Assembly (NCBI RefSeq): GCF_004569635.1 | Contig: NZ_SPOZ01000011.1 | Span: forward strand, 1-64,000 | Direction of reading: 5' to 3' | Length of the DNA stretch: 64,000 bases | Source: Streptococcus sp. LYSM12 | GTDB lineage: Bacteria; Bacillota; Bacilli; Lactobacillales; Streptococcaceae | In this document: positions 1 to 8,761 of the stretch, in pieces | How positions within the stretch are numbered: position 1 is the stretch's first letter | Layout of the letters: each line of letters begins with the position of its first letter | Position numbers and translations under genes: made by a program | The notes under the pieces: generated by a model | The model's input: only the letters and a program-made list of their open reading frames with translations | Told to the model about the DNA's origin: nothing | The model's database searches: none

Positions 1-84
1 TATATTGAGTTTTACAATACACGACGCTATCAGACCAAATTAAATAACCTGACTCCTATAGAATTCAGGAATCAGGTTGCTTAA
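1..84 (+). pseudogene. C-terminal end of an IS3-family transposase (cut by window edge)
   Basis: Reading frame 1 is open from the first base to a TAA at 82-84. It encodes 27 residues, including YIEFYNTRRYQTKLNNLTP and then IEFRNQVA, the typical last segment of the DDE transposase (OrfB) of IS3-family elements. An AT-rich stretch at about 88-108 ending in GACTGTCTA, then CTTGACAGGGAG, probably holds the element's terminal inverted repeat; a similar ACTTGACAGG tract occurs beside the IS remnant near 10.65 kb. Whether the element is intact cannot be judged because the rest lies outside the window. Confidence 0.8.
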
Positions 85-166
85 TATCTTTTATTATTTG
101 ACTGTCTACTTGACAGGGAGCCGTTCAAAGTGATAACTCATTTTTTTGAAAATTTCAAGCAAAGGC

Positions 167-225
167 TTGATTTTTCTTTTCGTTTTAGTATAATTGATGT
201 ATCAATTATTGACACATCAATTATA
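167..225 (+). promoter_or_regulatory. Promoter with overlapping palindromic operator of the MarR gene
   Basis: A -35 TTGATT (167-172) and a -10 TATAAT (189-194) are separated by 16 bp. A perfect 12-bp inverted repeat, TATAATTGATGT (189-200) and ACATCAATTATA (214-225), overlaps the -10 and the presumed start of transcription. Two related sites, TTGATGTATCAA and TTGACACATCAA, lie within it, the form often bound by MarR dimers. The arrangement predicts that the downstream MarR protein represses its own operon; this is inferred from position and symmetry only. Confidence 0.75.
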
Positions 226-238
226 AAGAAGAAATGAC

Positions 239-673
239 ATGAATGCAATCAATCACCTACTTTACCAACTTCATGTAACCGATCAAACTGTGACCCAGTT
301 GTTTGAAAAGCGTTTGGGCATTAGTCTGACACGATATGAGCTTTTACAGTTCTTGCTGGAGGTTGCTCCTTGTAATCAGATTCGGGTACAGGAGGTTTTA
401 CAGATTGACCAAGCTGCTCTGACTCGTCATTTTAAGATTTTAGAAGAAAATGGCTATGTCACGAGGAGCCGTAATCCAGATAATCAGCGGGAGATTGTGG
501 TTGACTTGACTGATTTTACCAGAGAACAGCTTGTCACGTCCCCTCCGCGTCATCATGTAGCTGTGAAAGAACAAATGGAAAGCATCTTATCAGCTGCAGA
601 AAGTGAAACGCTGAAAGGCCTACTCGATAAGTTGGTAACAGGTTTAGAAACGATTGTCATTGATAACGATTAG
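239..673 (+). CDS. MarR-family transcriptional regulator
   Basis: A 144-residue winged-helix protein with the usual MarR length and layout: N-terminal dimerisation helix, then helix-turn-helix around residues 52-75 (IRVQEVLQIDQAALTRHFKI), a wing (YVTRSRNPDNQREIVVDLT) and a long C-terminal helix. The ATG follows AAGAAG a few bases upstream. It is the first gene of a two-gene operon with a DUF1304 membrane protein 12 bp downstream, and a palindrome overlaps its own promoter, so autoregulation is likely. Such pairs commonly respond to small aromatic or oxidant ligands, but nothing in the sequence identifies the ligand. The family is certain, the role is not. Confidence 0.88.
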   Translation: MNAINHLLYQLHVTDQTVTQLFEKRLGISLTRYELLQFLLEVAPCNQIRVQEVLQIDQAALTRHFKILEENGYVTRSRNPDNQREIVVDLTDFTREQLVTSPPRHHVAVKEQMESILSAAESETLKGLLDKLVTGLETIVIDND

Positions 674-685
674 AAAGAGGAAATC

Positions 686-1051
686 ATGATGTCACTTATC
701 ACGACGATGTTAGCTACTATTGTTGCTCTTGAACATCTCTATATTTTCTACCTTGAAACGATTGCGACAGTATCGGATAAGACTAGTCAAACCTTTAACA
801 TGAATAAGGAAGAGTTATCTCGCTCTTCTGTTCAGACTCTCTTTAAAAATCAGGGGATTTATAATGGTTTGTTAGCAGTGTTTCTCCTCTATGGCATTTT
901 TATCTCCCACAGTTTGGAAGTTGTGACGATTTTCGTCTTGTATGTCATTGGAGTAGCAGTTTATGGAGCACTTACCTCAAATAAAGCGATTCTCTTGAAA
1001 CAGGGTGGACCTGCCATTTTAACATTCTTGAGTGTCTTGTTTTTTAACTAA
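686..1051 (+). CDS. DUF1304 family small membrane protein
   Basis: A 121-residue protein with about four hydrophobic segments (residues about 3-22, 53-70, 76-95 and 103-120). The HLYIFYLET motif near residue 17 and the polar loop containing TFNMNKEEL are typical of the DUF1304 family, whose biochemical function is unknown. It begins 12 bp after the MarR gene and has its own ribosome site (GAGGAAATC), so the two are cotranscribed. Two ATGs stand in tandem at 686 and 689 and either could be used. By analogy with other MarR/DUF1304 pairs it may help export or resist a compound sensed by the regulator; this is inference. Confidence 0.8.
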   Translation: MMSLITTMLATIVALEHLYIFYLETIATVSDKTSQTFNMNKEELSRSSVQTLFKNQGIYNGLLAVFLLYGIFISHSLEVVTIFVLYVIGVAVYGALTSNKAILLKQGGPAILTFLSVLFFN

Positions 1052-1172
1052 ATCAAGGGGAAATAAAAAGAGGGTTGGTCTTTAGGGGTGTGTGATCTGA
1101 TACTCGAAACGATTAACTTCTTTCATCCATATATGCTACGACTCTCAATTTCAAACAGCTAACCAGTTCTCT

Positions 1173-1220
1173 TTTTGAGGGCTGTTTTTTATAGTATGTC
1201 GGGCATACCGTACTATAAAA
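1173..1220. terminator. Palindrome downstream of the DUF1304 gene
   Basis: TTTTTATAGTATG and CATACCGTACTATAAAAAGG form a nearly perfect palindrome with T- and A-runs at its ends, so it could stop transcription from either side. It lies between the plus-strand MarR/DUF1304 operon and the 290-bp intergenic repeat. Confidence 0.5.
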
Positions 1221-1339
1221 AGGGAGTGAGAAACAGGAACAAATATGAGTAAAAAGCTCCAGTGGAGCTTTTTAGCCTGTTCCTTTAAAACAAAAAGGAG
1301 CAGCAGTTCATTTCCCACCTTCAACGGCATGATAGCTAA

Positions 1340-1445
1340 TATAGTCATTTCGTTTACTTTTAGTACTAGGCAAGGAGCTGCAGGCTGTACTAGAGTACGG
1401 CAAAGTGAGTGAATGAAGTAACAAAAGATAAACGAAATGACTATA
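1340..1445 (+). repeat. RUP-like MITE, 106 bp
   Basis: It is bounded by terminal inverted repeats TATAGTCATTTCGTTTA and TAAACGAAATGACTATA, with the conserved core TTTAGTACTAGGCAAGGAG near the left end. Length, ends in TA and intergenic location match the pneumococcal RUP type. Strand is given as + when the core reads on the plus strand. Confidence 0.9.
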
Positions 1446-1491
1446 AAGCAAGTAACCACTGCGTCAACATCATTCGGTTCATAAAGTTAGA

Positions 1492-1515
1492 AAGCTGGGT
1501 CTTTTTACCCAGCTT
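1492..1515 (-). terminator. Terminator hairpin downstream of the GH92 gene
   Basis: AAGCTGGGT (1492-1500) pairs with ACCCAGCTT (1507-1515) around a short T-rich loop. The hairpin is the terminal part of the 290-bp repeat and lies about 120 bp past the GH92 stop. Confidence 0.5.
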
Positions 1516-1531
1516 CTTTGTTCTGTTAGGA

Positions 1532-1635
1532 TAGGGTCTTTCAGTTTTGATTTAGTACTAGGCAAGGAGGTGCAGGCATAACTGGAGCTAGGCAAGACGA
1601 GGTTGTGACGTATTAAATTTAGAACTGAAAGACTA
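1532..1635 (+). repeat. Divergent MITE relative with different ends
   Basis: The core TTTAGTACTAGGCAAGGAGGTGCAGGC-type segment of the RUP-like element is present, but the ends are a different inverted repeat: GTCTTTCAGTTTT on the left and AACTGAAAGACTA on the right. The element abuts the GH92 gene: its last three bases, read on the minus strand, are the TAG stop of that gene. Confidence 0.6.
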
Positions 1636-3717
1636 GGCTGGTAACCAGGAGAGGGTAACGTCAAGATGACGAGTGGCAAGGAGTTCTGTGTGCGAAAAGC
1701 TGCTAACGGGCTTGCCATCAAGAGTGATTTCCTTGACAAAGTTGAAATGAGGGTAGTTATCATGGCTTGTAATAGTGAGCCATTTGTCAGTTGTAGGGAG
1801 GTATACCTTGAGTTGTGGGAAGTGTGGGACGCCACAGACGTACTCACTCTTGCCGGGACAGAGCGGATAAAATCCTAGGCAACTAAAAATGTACCATGCA
1901 GACATACTGCCGTTATCTTCATCACCAGGATAGGCATCGAAATCTGGTTGGAAGCTTTCCTGGCGAATGCTCTTGATTAGCAGGCTCGTGTATTCAGGGT
2001 GGAGGCTCTTTTGGAATAAGTAAGGAATATGGAAGCTTGGTTGGTTAGAAATAGCAAGTTGGCCGAAGTTCTGGCGTGCCATCTCACTCATCTCATGAAT
2101 TTCGTAGCCATAACCTGTCACCTCAAAGAGAGGCTTACTGTTGCAGAGTTGAATGAGGTAGTCAGTGAAAGCTGTGTCTCCTCCCATGATGTGCTTTAGT
2201 CCGTCTATATCGTGAAGAATGCCCAGACTAGCTTGGATACTGGAACATTCCGCATAGTCTTGTCCCCAGCTATAGGGTGAGAAGTTCGGTCGCCAATTCC
2301 CATTCTCATCTTTTGCTCTAAGGTAGCCTGTTTTAGGGTCAAAGAGGTGTCGATAGTTCTGGGCTTGTTTTTTGTATTCTTCAGCAGTGCCATGGTGTCC
2401 GAGTGCCTCTGCAACGGTCGCAATGCAAAAGTCGCTGTAAGTATAGTCAATGGTATGACTGACACTTTCATGGAATTGCGTATAAGGAAGATAGCCTAGT
2501 TGTTTGTAGGTATCAGCTCCGTGTCGTCCAAAGATGTTGTTTGGATCCGTCTTCTCAGCTGTGTCAAGCATGGCTGAAAAGAGCTGTTCATGCAGTTGAG
2601 GGGCAATATGTTTGGTGCAGGCATCTGCAATCACGCCGTCAATCAGGGTGCCTGGCATCATGCCACGCTCGTCAGGTGCGAGCCATTTTGGTAAGTAACC
2701 GGTTTCTTGGTAAAAGTGAAGAAATCCCTCTAAGAAAGCAGTATACTGCTCTGGTGCGACAAAGGCAAAAAGGGGAAAAGAAGTGCGGAAAGTGTCCCAA
2801 AATCCATTATTGGTAAAAAATTTTCCAAGACGGACTTGATTGGAAGCAAGGTCGAGATGAATTTCTTGTCCTTTGGGATCTAGCTCATAGAAAGTTTGTG
2901 GAAAGAGGAAAGTTCGATAGAGGGCATGGTGAAACATGCGGGTATCGTAACCACCGTCATCCACGAGGTCAAAACGATGCAGGTAGTGGTTCCAGTCTTC
3001 CTTGGCTTGGTTTTTACAGTCTTCAAAAGGAAGATTTGGTGTATTGAATGAGGCTTGATCGTAGGAAATATAAGAGGTTCCAAGTTGCACTTCTATATCT
3101 GGAGAGGCAAATTCAATGACCGTATCGGTCTCTAGCTGGCTAACAGCTGCAATCGGTTTATCAAACCGTAAATGGACGTAGAGAGTGATAGGTTTGCGGG
3201 TTGTTTCAGTTACGTCCTGTACATATCCCCGTAGAGAATAAGGGTCAATTTGCTCAAATGAGCTTCCTTTTTCACTATGGAGAAAGAGGCTTAGTTCTTG
3301 CTGCCTGACACTATTCACTTTCAGACAGGCTCCATAGGTCGTAGGTGTTAGCTCTGTTGTAATCTGGTAGCGTTCGGAGTGAATGGCTAGATGATGTGGG
3401 TTAAAGGTGGCCTCGTTTGGGCGATAACTACTTTGCCGATGATAGAGACTGGATTGCGTGATGTTCCCTGTAACAGGGGTCAGTAAAAGCCAGGCATAGT
3501 CTCCAATCCAAGGGCTTGCTTGGTGGGTCAATCGTATGCCTTGGAAAATAGGAATTGTCGGATTAAAAAACCATGTTCCCTGATTATCGGTCGTCTGGGG
3601 AACAAAATAATTCATGCCAAACGGAGTTCCTGTATAGGGGAGAGTATTACCATTTGAGTAGGCATGACAGTTGTTAGAACCGTAGCGAGTATCAATGCGT
3701 TCGAGTATCGTTTTCAT
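1633..3717 (-). CDS. GH92 alpha-1,2-mannosidase
   Basis: A 694-residue protein, the same length as I recall for pneumococcal SpGH92 (SP_2145). It is expected to remove terminal alpha-1,2-mannose from high-mannose N-glycans by a calcium-dependent inverting mechanism. Family hallmarks are visible: an N-terminal beta-sandwich domain (about residues 1-240), then an (alpha/alpha)6 domain with NNGFWDTFRTSFPLFAF (about 303-320) and the C-terminal block PGDEDNGSMSAWYIFSCLGF. I see no signal peptide or LPXTG anchor, so it should act in the cytoplasm. The ATG follows GGAG 11 bp upstream. It is divergent from the GH125 operon across a 165-bp gap. The stop codon TAG lies in the end of a MITE-like repeat, so the last residues may differ from relatives. 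Confidence 0.92.
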   Translation of the reverse strand: MKTILERIDTRYGSNNCHAYSNGNTLPYTGTPFGMNYFVPQTTDNQGTWFFNPTIPIFQGIRLTHQASPWIGDYAWLLLTPVTGNITQSSLYHRQSSYRPNEATFNPHHLAIHSERYQITTELTPTTYGACLKVNSVRQQELSLFLHSEKGSSFEQIDPYSLRGYVQDVTETTRKPITLYVHLRFDKPIAAVSQLETDTVIEFASPDIEVQLGTSYISYDQASFNTPNLPFEDCKNQAKEDWNHYLHRFDLVDDGGYDTRMFHHALYRTFLFPQTFYELDPKGQEIHLDLASNQVRLGKFFTNNGFWDTFRTSFPLFAFVAPEQYTAFLEGFLHFYQETGYLPKWLAPDERGMMPGTLIDGVIADACTKHIAPQLHEQLFSAMLDTAEKTDPNNIFGRHGADTYKQLGYLPYTQFHESVSHTIDYTYSDFCIATVAEALGHHGTAEEYKKQAQNYRHLFDPKTGYLRAKDENGNWRPNFSPYSWGQDYAECSSIQASLGILHDIDGLKHIMGGDTAFTDYLIQLCNSKPLFEVTGYGYEIHEMSEMARQNFGQLAISNQPSFHIPYLFQKSLHPEYTSLLIKSIRQESFQPDFDAYPGDEDNGSMSAWYIFSCLGFYPLCPGKSEYVCGVPHFPQLKVYLPTTDKWLTITSHDNYPHFNFVKEITLDGKPVSSFSHTELLATRHLDVTLSWLPA

Positions 3718-3731
3718 AATAATATATCTCC

Positions 3732-3758
3732 ATGAAAGTGTTTTCTAAACTCATTATA
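3732..3758 (-). promoter_or_regulatory. Promoter region of GH92 with a cre-like site
   Basis: Reading the minus strand, TATAAT (3758-3753) is a good -10. Just downstream, at 3732-3747, ATGAAAGTGTTTTCTA differs from the CcpA-site consensus at two key positions. Catabolite control would suit a glycan hydrolase, but the site is imperfect. Confidence 0.4.
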
Positions 3759-3882
3759 TCATGATTTTTTTCCATAAGAACAAGTGGAAAAGATATTATC
3801 GAAAGGTCTATAATTTGTGTAGGGTTTTTAAGGTGCTATGCTTTATACTAGAAACTGAGAAATAGTAAACAAAGGAGACAAT

Positions 3883-5169
3883 ATGTATTCAAAAGAATTA
3901 GTAAATCAATGGTTGCAAGCTATTGCAGAGCGAGCAAAAGATCACCCTGAATGGGTGCAAGTATTTGAGCGTTGCTATACAGATACGCTAGACAATACTG
4001 TCAAAATCCTTGATGACGGAACGGCCTTTGTTTTGACAGGGGATATTCCTGCCATGTGGTTGCGTGATTCCACTGCTCAGATTAAGCCTTATTTGTTCCT
4101 AGCAAAAGAAGATGACCGTCTGCGCAAGACCATTTTAGGAGTGTTGAGACGCCAGATTCGCTTTATTTTACATGACCCTTATGCTAATGCTTTTAATATG
4201 GAAGATAATTGGAAAGGGCACCATGAAACGGACCAGACGGAGTTGACCGGCTGGATTTGGGAGCGAAAGTATGAGGTTGACTCGCTCTGTTATCCCCTAC
4301 AACTGGCCTATCTGTTGTGGAAAGTAACTGGTGAAACGAGTCAATTTGATGAGGAATTTATCGCCGCTGCAAAAGCTATTGTCAACCTTTGGCAGGTGGA
4401 ACAAGACCACAAGCGTTCCCCGTATTCATTTGTCCGTGCAGGAGATCGTCAGGAAGATACCTTGGTCAATGACGGAGCTGGACCAGCATTTGGTCTTACA
4501 GGGATGACCTGGTCTGCTTTTCGTCCGAGTGATGATGCTTGTGAGTATAGCTACCTTGTTCCGTCCAATATGTTTGCAGTAGTTGTTTTGGGGTATGTTG
4601 TGGAAATCTTTGAAGAACTCGGCTTACCAGATAGTCATGACATTGTGCCTCAAGCCAGGGGACTGCAGATAGAGATAAAAGAGGGGATTGAAACGTACGG
4701 CAAGACTCAAAATCAGGCCGGGGAAACGATCTATGCCTTTGAAGTAGATGGTTTGGGAAATGCTAGTATCATGGATGATCCAAACGTACCAAGTCTACTT
4801 GCTGCACCTTATTTAGGTTACTGTAAGTTGGACGATGAAGTTTACCAAGCGACACGGCGTACGATTTTAAGCAAGGAAAATCCTTATTATTATGAGGGTG
4901 AGTATGCTAAGGGCTTGGGAAGTTCTCATACTTTTTATCGTTATATTTGGCCGATCGCGCTCTGTATCGAGGGGTTGACAACGAAAGATCAGGCAGAAAA
5001 AGAGCGAATTTTAGATTTATTGGTGGCTTGTGATGGTGGAACAGGGGTCATGCATGAGAGCTTCCATGTCGATGATCCGACCAAGTTTTCTCGCGAATGG
5101 TTCTCGTGGGCCAATATGATGTTTTGTGAATTAGTGCTTGATTATTATGGTATGCGAGTGGAGGTGTAA
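3883..5169 (+). CDS. GH125 exo-alpha-1,6-mannosidase
   Basis: A 428-residue (alpha/alpha)6 enzyme of family GH125, which releases alpha-1,6-linked mannose from the N-glycan core (pneumococcal relative SP_2144, 426 residues from memory). Diagnostic segments are TGDIPAMWLRDSTAQIKPY near residue 58, NDGAGPAFGLTGMTWSAFRPSDD near 203 and GGTGVMHESFHVDDP near 385, the latter two carrying the acidic residues expected in the active site. There is no signal peptide, so substrates must first be imported. The start has AAAGGAGACAAT upstream. GH38 begins one base after its stop, so this is the first gene of a GH125-GH38-ROK-GH20 operon. A possible -10 TATACT lies at 3844-3849, with no convincing -35. Confidence 0.93.
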   Translation: MYSKELVNQWLQAIAERAKDHPEWVQVFERCYTDTLDNTVKILDDGTAFVLTGDIPAMWLRDSTAQIKPYLFLAKEDDRLRKTILGVLRRQIRFILHDPYANAFNMEDNWKGHHETDQTELTGWIWERKYEVDSLCYPLQLAYLLWKVTGETSQFDEEFIAAAKAIVNLWQVEQDHKRSPYSFVRAGDRQEDTLVNDGAGPAFGLTGMTWSAFRPSDDACEYSYLVPSNMFAVVVLGYVVEIFEELGLPDSHDIVPQARGLQIEIKEGIETYGKTQNQAGETIYAFEVDGLGNASIMDDPNVPSLLAAPYLGYCKLDDEVYQATRRTILSKENPYYYEGEYAKGLGSSHTFYRYIWPIALCIEGLTTKDQAEKERILDLLVACDGGTGVMHESFHVDDPTKFSREWFSWANMMFCELVLDYYGMRVEV

Positions 5170-5170
5170 A

Positions 5171-7801
5171 ATGGAGAATATTGTTGTTCATATTATTTCT
5201 CATAGCCATTGGGACCGCGAATGGTACCAGTCCTTTGAGGGGCATCGGATGCAGCTAGTAGAGCTGTTTGATGATTTATTTGAATTATTTGAAAATGACC
5301 CTGAATTTAAGAGCTTTCATCTGGACGGTCAGACCATTGTTTTGGATGATTACTTAGCCATTCGTCCTGAAAATCGGGAAAAATTACAGTCCTACATTGA
5401 TCAAGGAAAATTAAAAATAGGTCCCTTTTATATCTTGCAAGACGACTATCTTATCAGTAGTGAGTCCAATGTTCGCAATAGCTTAATCGGTCAACAAGAA
5501 TGTCAAAAGTGGGGCAAATCCACTCCGGTCGGCTATTTCCCAGATACGTTTGGTAATATGGGACAAGCACCGCAATTGCTCAAACAGACAGGTCTTAATG
5601 TGGCAGCTTTTGGTCGTGGCGTCAAGCCGATTGGCTTTGACAATCAGGTTTTGGCTGATCAACAGTTTACCTCACAATTCTCTGAAATGATCTGGCAGGG
5701 AGCAGATGGAAGTGAAGTTTTAGGAATCCTCTTTGCCAACTGGTACAGTAATGGAAATGAGATTCCAGTTGATAAAGGGGAGGCTGCAGTCTTTTGGGAA
5801 CAAAAATTAGCAGATGTTAAGCGCTATGCAGCGACCAATCAATGGCTCATGATGAACGGTTGCGATCACCAGCCTGTTCAAAAAAATCTGAGTCAAGCTA
5901 TTCGGGTAGCCAACGAACTGTATCCAGAAATTACATTCGTCCATAGTAGTTTTGATGATTATATAGCGGCGGTTGAGGAACATCTTCCAGCTAATTTGTC
6001 GCAGGTGACAGGTGAATTGACCAGTCAGGAAACAGATGGTTGGTACACTTTGTCTAATACGGCTTCTGCGCGGATTTATTTGAAGCAGGCCTATGTCGAA
6101 ACCAGCAATCTCTTAGAGCAGGTAGTTGAACCGCTTGCTGTCTTGACCAACGGTGAGCAATACCAAGATCAGCTAACCTATGCATGGAAAACCTTGCTCC
6201 AAAATGCTCCACATGATAGTATTTGTGGCTGTAGTGTAGATGAGGTCCACCGTGAAATGGAAGTGCGTTTTGAAAAGGCGAAGTCTGTGGCAGAATTTGT
6301 CAAGACCAATCTTCTTAATAGCTGGAAATTGGCTCTCAATACTCAACAGGCAAGTGGTGAACATCTTTTTACAGTGATCAATACAGGTCTGCACCGCAAG
6401 TGCGATCAAGCCAGTGTCATCCTTGAAGTGGCTACCTGCGACTTTAAGGAAGCAACGCCTACTGCTGCTTTTCAACGGATGGTAGATATTGAACTTCCCA
6501 CCTTTAGTGTCGAGGATTTAGAGGGGAATCGGGTTTCTGCAGTTATTGAAGATTTAGGAGCGCATTTCAACTATCAGTTGCCAAAAGATGCTTTTCGTAA
6601 GGCCTATATTGCGCGTCAACTTAGGGTAACCATACCAGTTGACTTGGAAGCAGCTTCTTGGAAGACCTTTCAGCTTGTGCCAGCTGAACCAGTAGAAGAA
6701 ATCAAGCTCTATCAAGATGGACAGATTGAGACAGATTATTTCAAACTTTGCGTGGCATCAACTGGTTTGACTCTTCATGATAAGCGGACAGGGCAGGTTT
6801 ATTCCGATTTTATGCGCTTTGAAGACCGAGGAGATATTGGAAATGAATATCTCTACTTCCAACCACTGAATACTCATCCAATCTATGCGGATTTAATCAA
6901 GATAGAAGTGCTTGAGAATACGAGCCAGACAGCTCGCCTATGTTTAACGCATGAATTGACTGTTCCAGTTAGTGCGGATGAACAGTTAGAATGGGAACAA
7001 GAAAGCGTGGTTGAGTATATGACACGGACGTCGGGTCGTTCGCAGGAAATGACAAGAATAGAGCTCACAACAGAGTTGACAGTTCTTGCTTCAGACCCGC
7101 AAATTCGCTTTAAAACCCGCTTTACCAACACGGCCAAAGATCACCGAATTCGCGTACTCTTCCACACAAATCATAAAGGAGAAGCCCATGAGGCAGAGAG
7201 CGTTTTTGAAGTGGTTGAACGGCCAAATCAGCCATCGGCTGCTTGGGAAAATCCAGAAAACACTCAACGACAACAGGCCTTTGTCAGCTTGACAGATAAG
7301 GAAAAAGGAGTAACGGTAGCTAATAAAGGTCTCTATGAATATGAGGTATTAAACGGAGAGACCCTGGCCTTAACCATCCTGCGTGCGGTCGGTGAGTTGG
7401 GCGATTGGGGCTACTTCCCAACACCAGATGCCCAATGTTTACGGACATTTGAAGTGGAGTATGCACTGGAATGCCACCGACCAGAAGAGCGTTTTGCAGC
7501 CTTTAGACGGGCTAAGGCTTTCCAGACCCCATTGACTGCAATTCAAGTACCTGTTCAATCTGGGACAGTTGAGCCAACTGGTCGTGCTTTTGAGCATCCA
7601 GCTTTAGAGGAAGCTAGACTTTGCCCGACAGCCTTGAAGTATGGAATAGCTGGTAATCATTCTCTTCTTCGATACTATAATATGAGCCAAGAGGCAGTAT
7701 CCTTAGGTGGAGATGCCCAATATGTGAATTTATTAGAAGAACCATGCCAAGTAGAGTCTGACTTTATAAACGCACAAGAAATTCGCACGGAAATACTGTA
7801 G
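5171..7801 (+). CDS. GH38 alpha-mannosidase
   Basis: An 876-residue zinc-dependent retaining mannosidase that cleaves alpha-1,3-linked (and some other) mannose from N-glycans. The N-terminal domain begins with HIISHSHWDREWYQSFEGHR (zinc-binding His and Asp), followed by YFPDTFGNMGQAPQ with the nucleophile Asp, NGCDHQPVQKN near residue 229 and NAPHDSICGCSVDEVHREM near 347; the C-terminal beta domains fill the rest. I chose the ATG at 5171 because a GGAGG inside the end of GH125 sits 8 bp upstream and the protein then starts MENIVVHIISHSHWD like its relatives; a frame-compatible ATG 33 bp upstream would overlap GH125. Probably translationally coupled to GH125. No secretion signal. Confidence 0.93.
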   Translation: MENIVVHIISHSHWDREWYQSFEGHRMQLVELFDDLFELFENDPEFKSFHLDGQTIVLDDYLAIRPENREKLQSYIDQGKLKIGPFYILQDDYLISSESNVRNSLIGQQECQKWGKSTPVGYFPDTFGNMGQAPQLLKQTGLNVAAFGRGVKPIGFDNQVLADQQFTSQFSEMIWQGADGSEVLGILFANWYSNGNEIPVDKGEAAVFWEQKLADVKRYAATNQWLMMNGCDHQPVQKNLSQAIRVANELYPEITFVHSSFDDYIAAVEEHLPANLSQVTGELTSQETDGWYTLSNTASARIYLKQAYVETSNLLEQVVEPLAVLTNGEQYQDQLTYAWKTLLQNAPHDSICGCSVDEVHREMEVRFEKAKSVAEFVKTNLLNSWKLALNTQQASGEHLFTVINTGLHRKCDQASVILEVATCDFKEATPTAAFQRMVDIELPTFSVEDLEGNRVSAVIEDLGAHFNYQLPKDAFRKAYIARQLRVTIPVDLEAASWKTFQLVPAEPVEEIKLYQDGQIETDYFKLCVASTGLTLHDKRTGQVYSDFMRFEDRGDIGNEYLYFQPLNTHPIYADLIKIEVLENTSQTARLCLTHELTVPVSADEQLEWEQESVVEYMTRTSGRSQEMTRIELTTELTVLASDPQIRFKTRFTNTAKDHRIRVLFHTNHKGEAHEAESVFEVVERPNQPSAAWENPENTQRQQAFVSLTDKEKGVTVANKGLYEYEVLNGETLALTILRAVGELGDWGYFPTPDAQCLRTFEVEYALECHRPEERFAAFRRAKAFQTPLTAIQVPVQSGTVEPTGRAFEHPALEEARLCPTALKYGIAGNHSLLRYYNMSQEAVSLGGDAQYVNLLEEPCQVESDFINAQEIRTEIL

Positions 7802-7891
7802 ACTCATAAAAATTGTCCTAAAAATGTTGATGAGTGATGGTGAAAGCTCATCAGATTGCAGTTTTTAGAGAATGCTAATAAGGAGAATAGT

Positions 7892-8761
7892 ATGGTAATA
7901 GCGTGTATTGATATTGGTGGTACCAGCGTCAAATTTGCTAAAATAACCAAAGAGGGGGCGGTGCTTGAAAAAGAAACCTGCCCTACACCGGAGACCCTAG
8001 AAGACCTGCTCAGCTTTCTAGATGCTTGCCTAGTAAAGGCGGACTATGAGGGAATCGCTTTTAGTGTACCGGGTGCGGTCAATCGAGAAACAGGAGTTAT
8101 CGAAGGAATTAGTGCGATCCCTTATATCCACGGCTTTTCTTGGTATGACAAACTAGCGACCTATGGGCTACCTGTAACCCTGGAAAATGATGCTAATTGT
8201 GTTGGTTTGAGTGAGCTGTTGTCACGTCCTCATCTGCAAAATCTAGCCTGTGTTGTTATCGGGACAGGGATTGGCGGTGCTATTATTTTAAATGGGAAGC
8301 TGCACCGAGGACGACACAATTTAGGAGGAGAATTTGGCTATATGACCCTGCGTGAGCCAGGCCGACATCTCAATAATTGGTCAACACTTGCTTCAACTGG
8401 TAAATTAGTCCGTACCGTGCGAGAAAAGATAAAAGATAGCCATTATGACGGACGCAGGATTTACCAAGAAGCACATCAAGGTAATGCGATTTGTCTGGAA
8501 AGCATCGAGGAGATGTACTACTATCTGGCTTTGGGGATTTTAAATATTCAGTATAGCCTAGATCCAGATGTAATCAGCATAGGTGGTAGTATCAGTCAAA
8601 ATGAGGAATTTATCGCTGGATTGCAGAAAAAAGTTAAAGAATTAGTCAATCGATATCCTGAATATAGCATAGTGCCAAAGATTGTCGCTTGTCATTATCA
8701 GGAAGATGCAAATGTATATGGAGCCTTGGTGAATTGGCTTCAGGAGGAACAACAATGGTAG
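7892..8761 (+). CDS. ROK-family sugar kinase
   Basis: A 289-residue ROK protein without a DNA-binding domain, therefore a kinase rather than a repressor. The N-terminal phosphate motif is [11 protein letters not shown], and [20 protein letters not shown] and LGGEFGYM follow near residue 125-150. The cysteine-rich zinc motif CxCGxxGC of many ROK kinases is absent; the region reads [19 protein letters not shown]. It sits between two mannose- and GlcNAc-releasing hydrolases, as does pneumococcal SP_2142 (289 residues from memory), so it likely phosphorylates a released sugar such as mannose or GlcNAc. The substrate cannot be read from the sequence. The start at 7892 follows AAGGAGAATAGT. Its last 7 bases overlap the next gene. 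Confidence 0.87.
   Translation: MVIACIDIGGTSVKFAKITKEGAVLEKETCPTPETLEDLLSFLDACLVKADYEGIAFSVPGAVNRETGVIEGISAIPYIHGFSWYDKLATYGLPVTLENDANCVGLSELLSRPHLQNLACVVIGTGIGGAIILNGKLHRGRHNLGGEFGYMTLREPGRHLNNWSTLASTGKLVRTVREKIKDSHYDGRRIYQEAHQGNAICLESIEEMYYYLALGILNIQYSLDPDVISIGGSISQNEEFIAGLQKKVKELVNRYPEYSIVPKIVACHYQEDANVYGALVNWLQEEQQW

Larger units (their letters stand above)
1226..1519. repeat. 290-bp intergenic repeat, copy 1 (contains a MITE and terminator hairpins)
   Basis: This segment is nearly identical, in the same orientation, to 14457-14745. Both begin with AGTG and GAAACAGGAACAAATATG, carry the hairpin AAAAAGCTCC/AGTGGAGCTTTTT, a pyrimidine-rich stretch, a complete 106-bp RUP-like element at the same site, the shared tail beginning AACCACTGCGTCAACAT, and a terminator-like hairpin (AAGCTGGGT/ACCCAGCTT here). 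Each copy lies directly downstream of a minus-strand gene (GH92 here, the ABC exporter in copy 2), so one job may be termination. Confidence 0.85.

Noticed and set aside
1151-1459. 102-residue open frame on the minus strand
   Set aside because: It lies in the 290-bp repeat and MITE and has no ribosome site; a similar frame exists in the other copy only because of the repeat.
7856-7891. Longer ROK start at 7856
   Set aside because: The ATG at 7892 has a proper AAGGAG site and gives the family N-terminus directly before DIGGTS.
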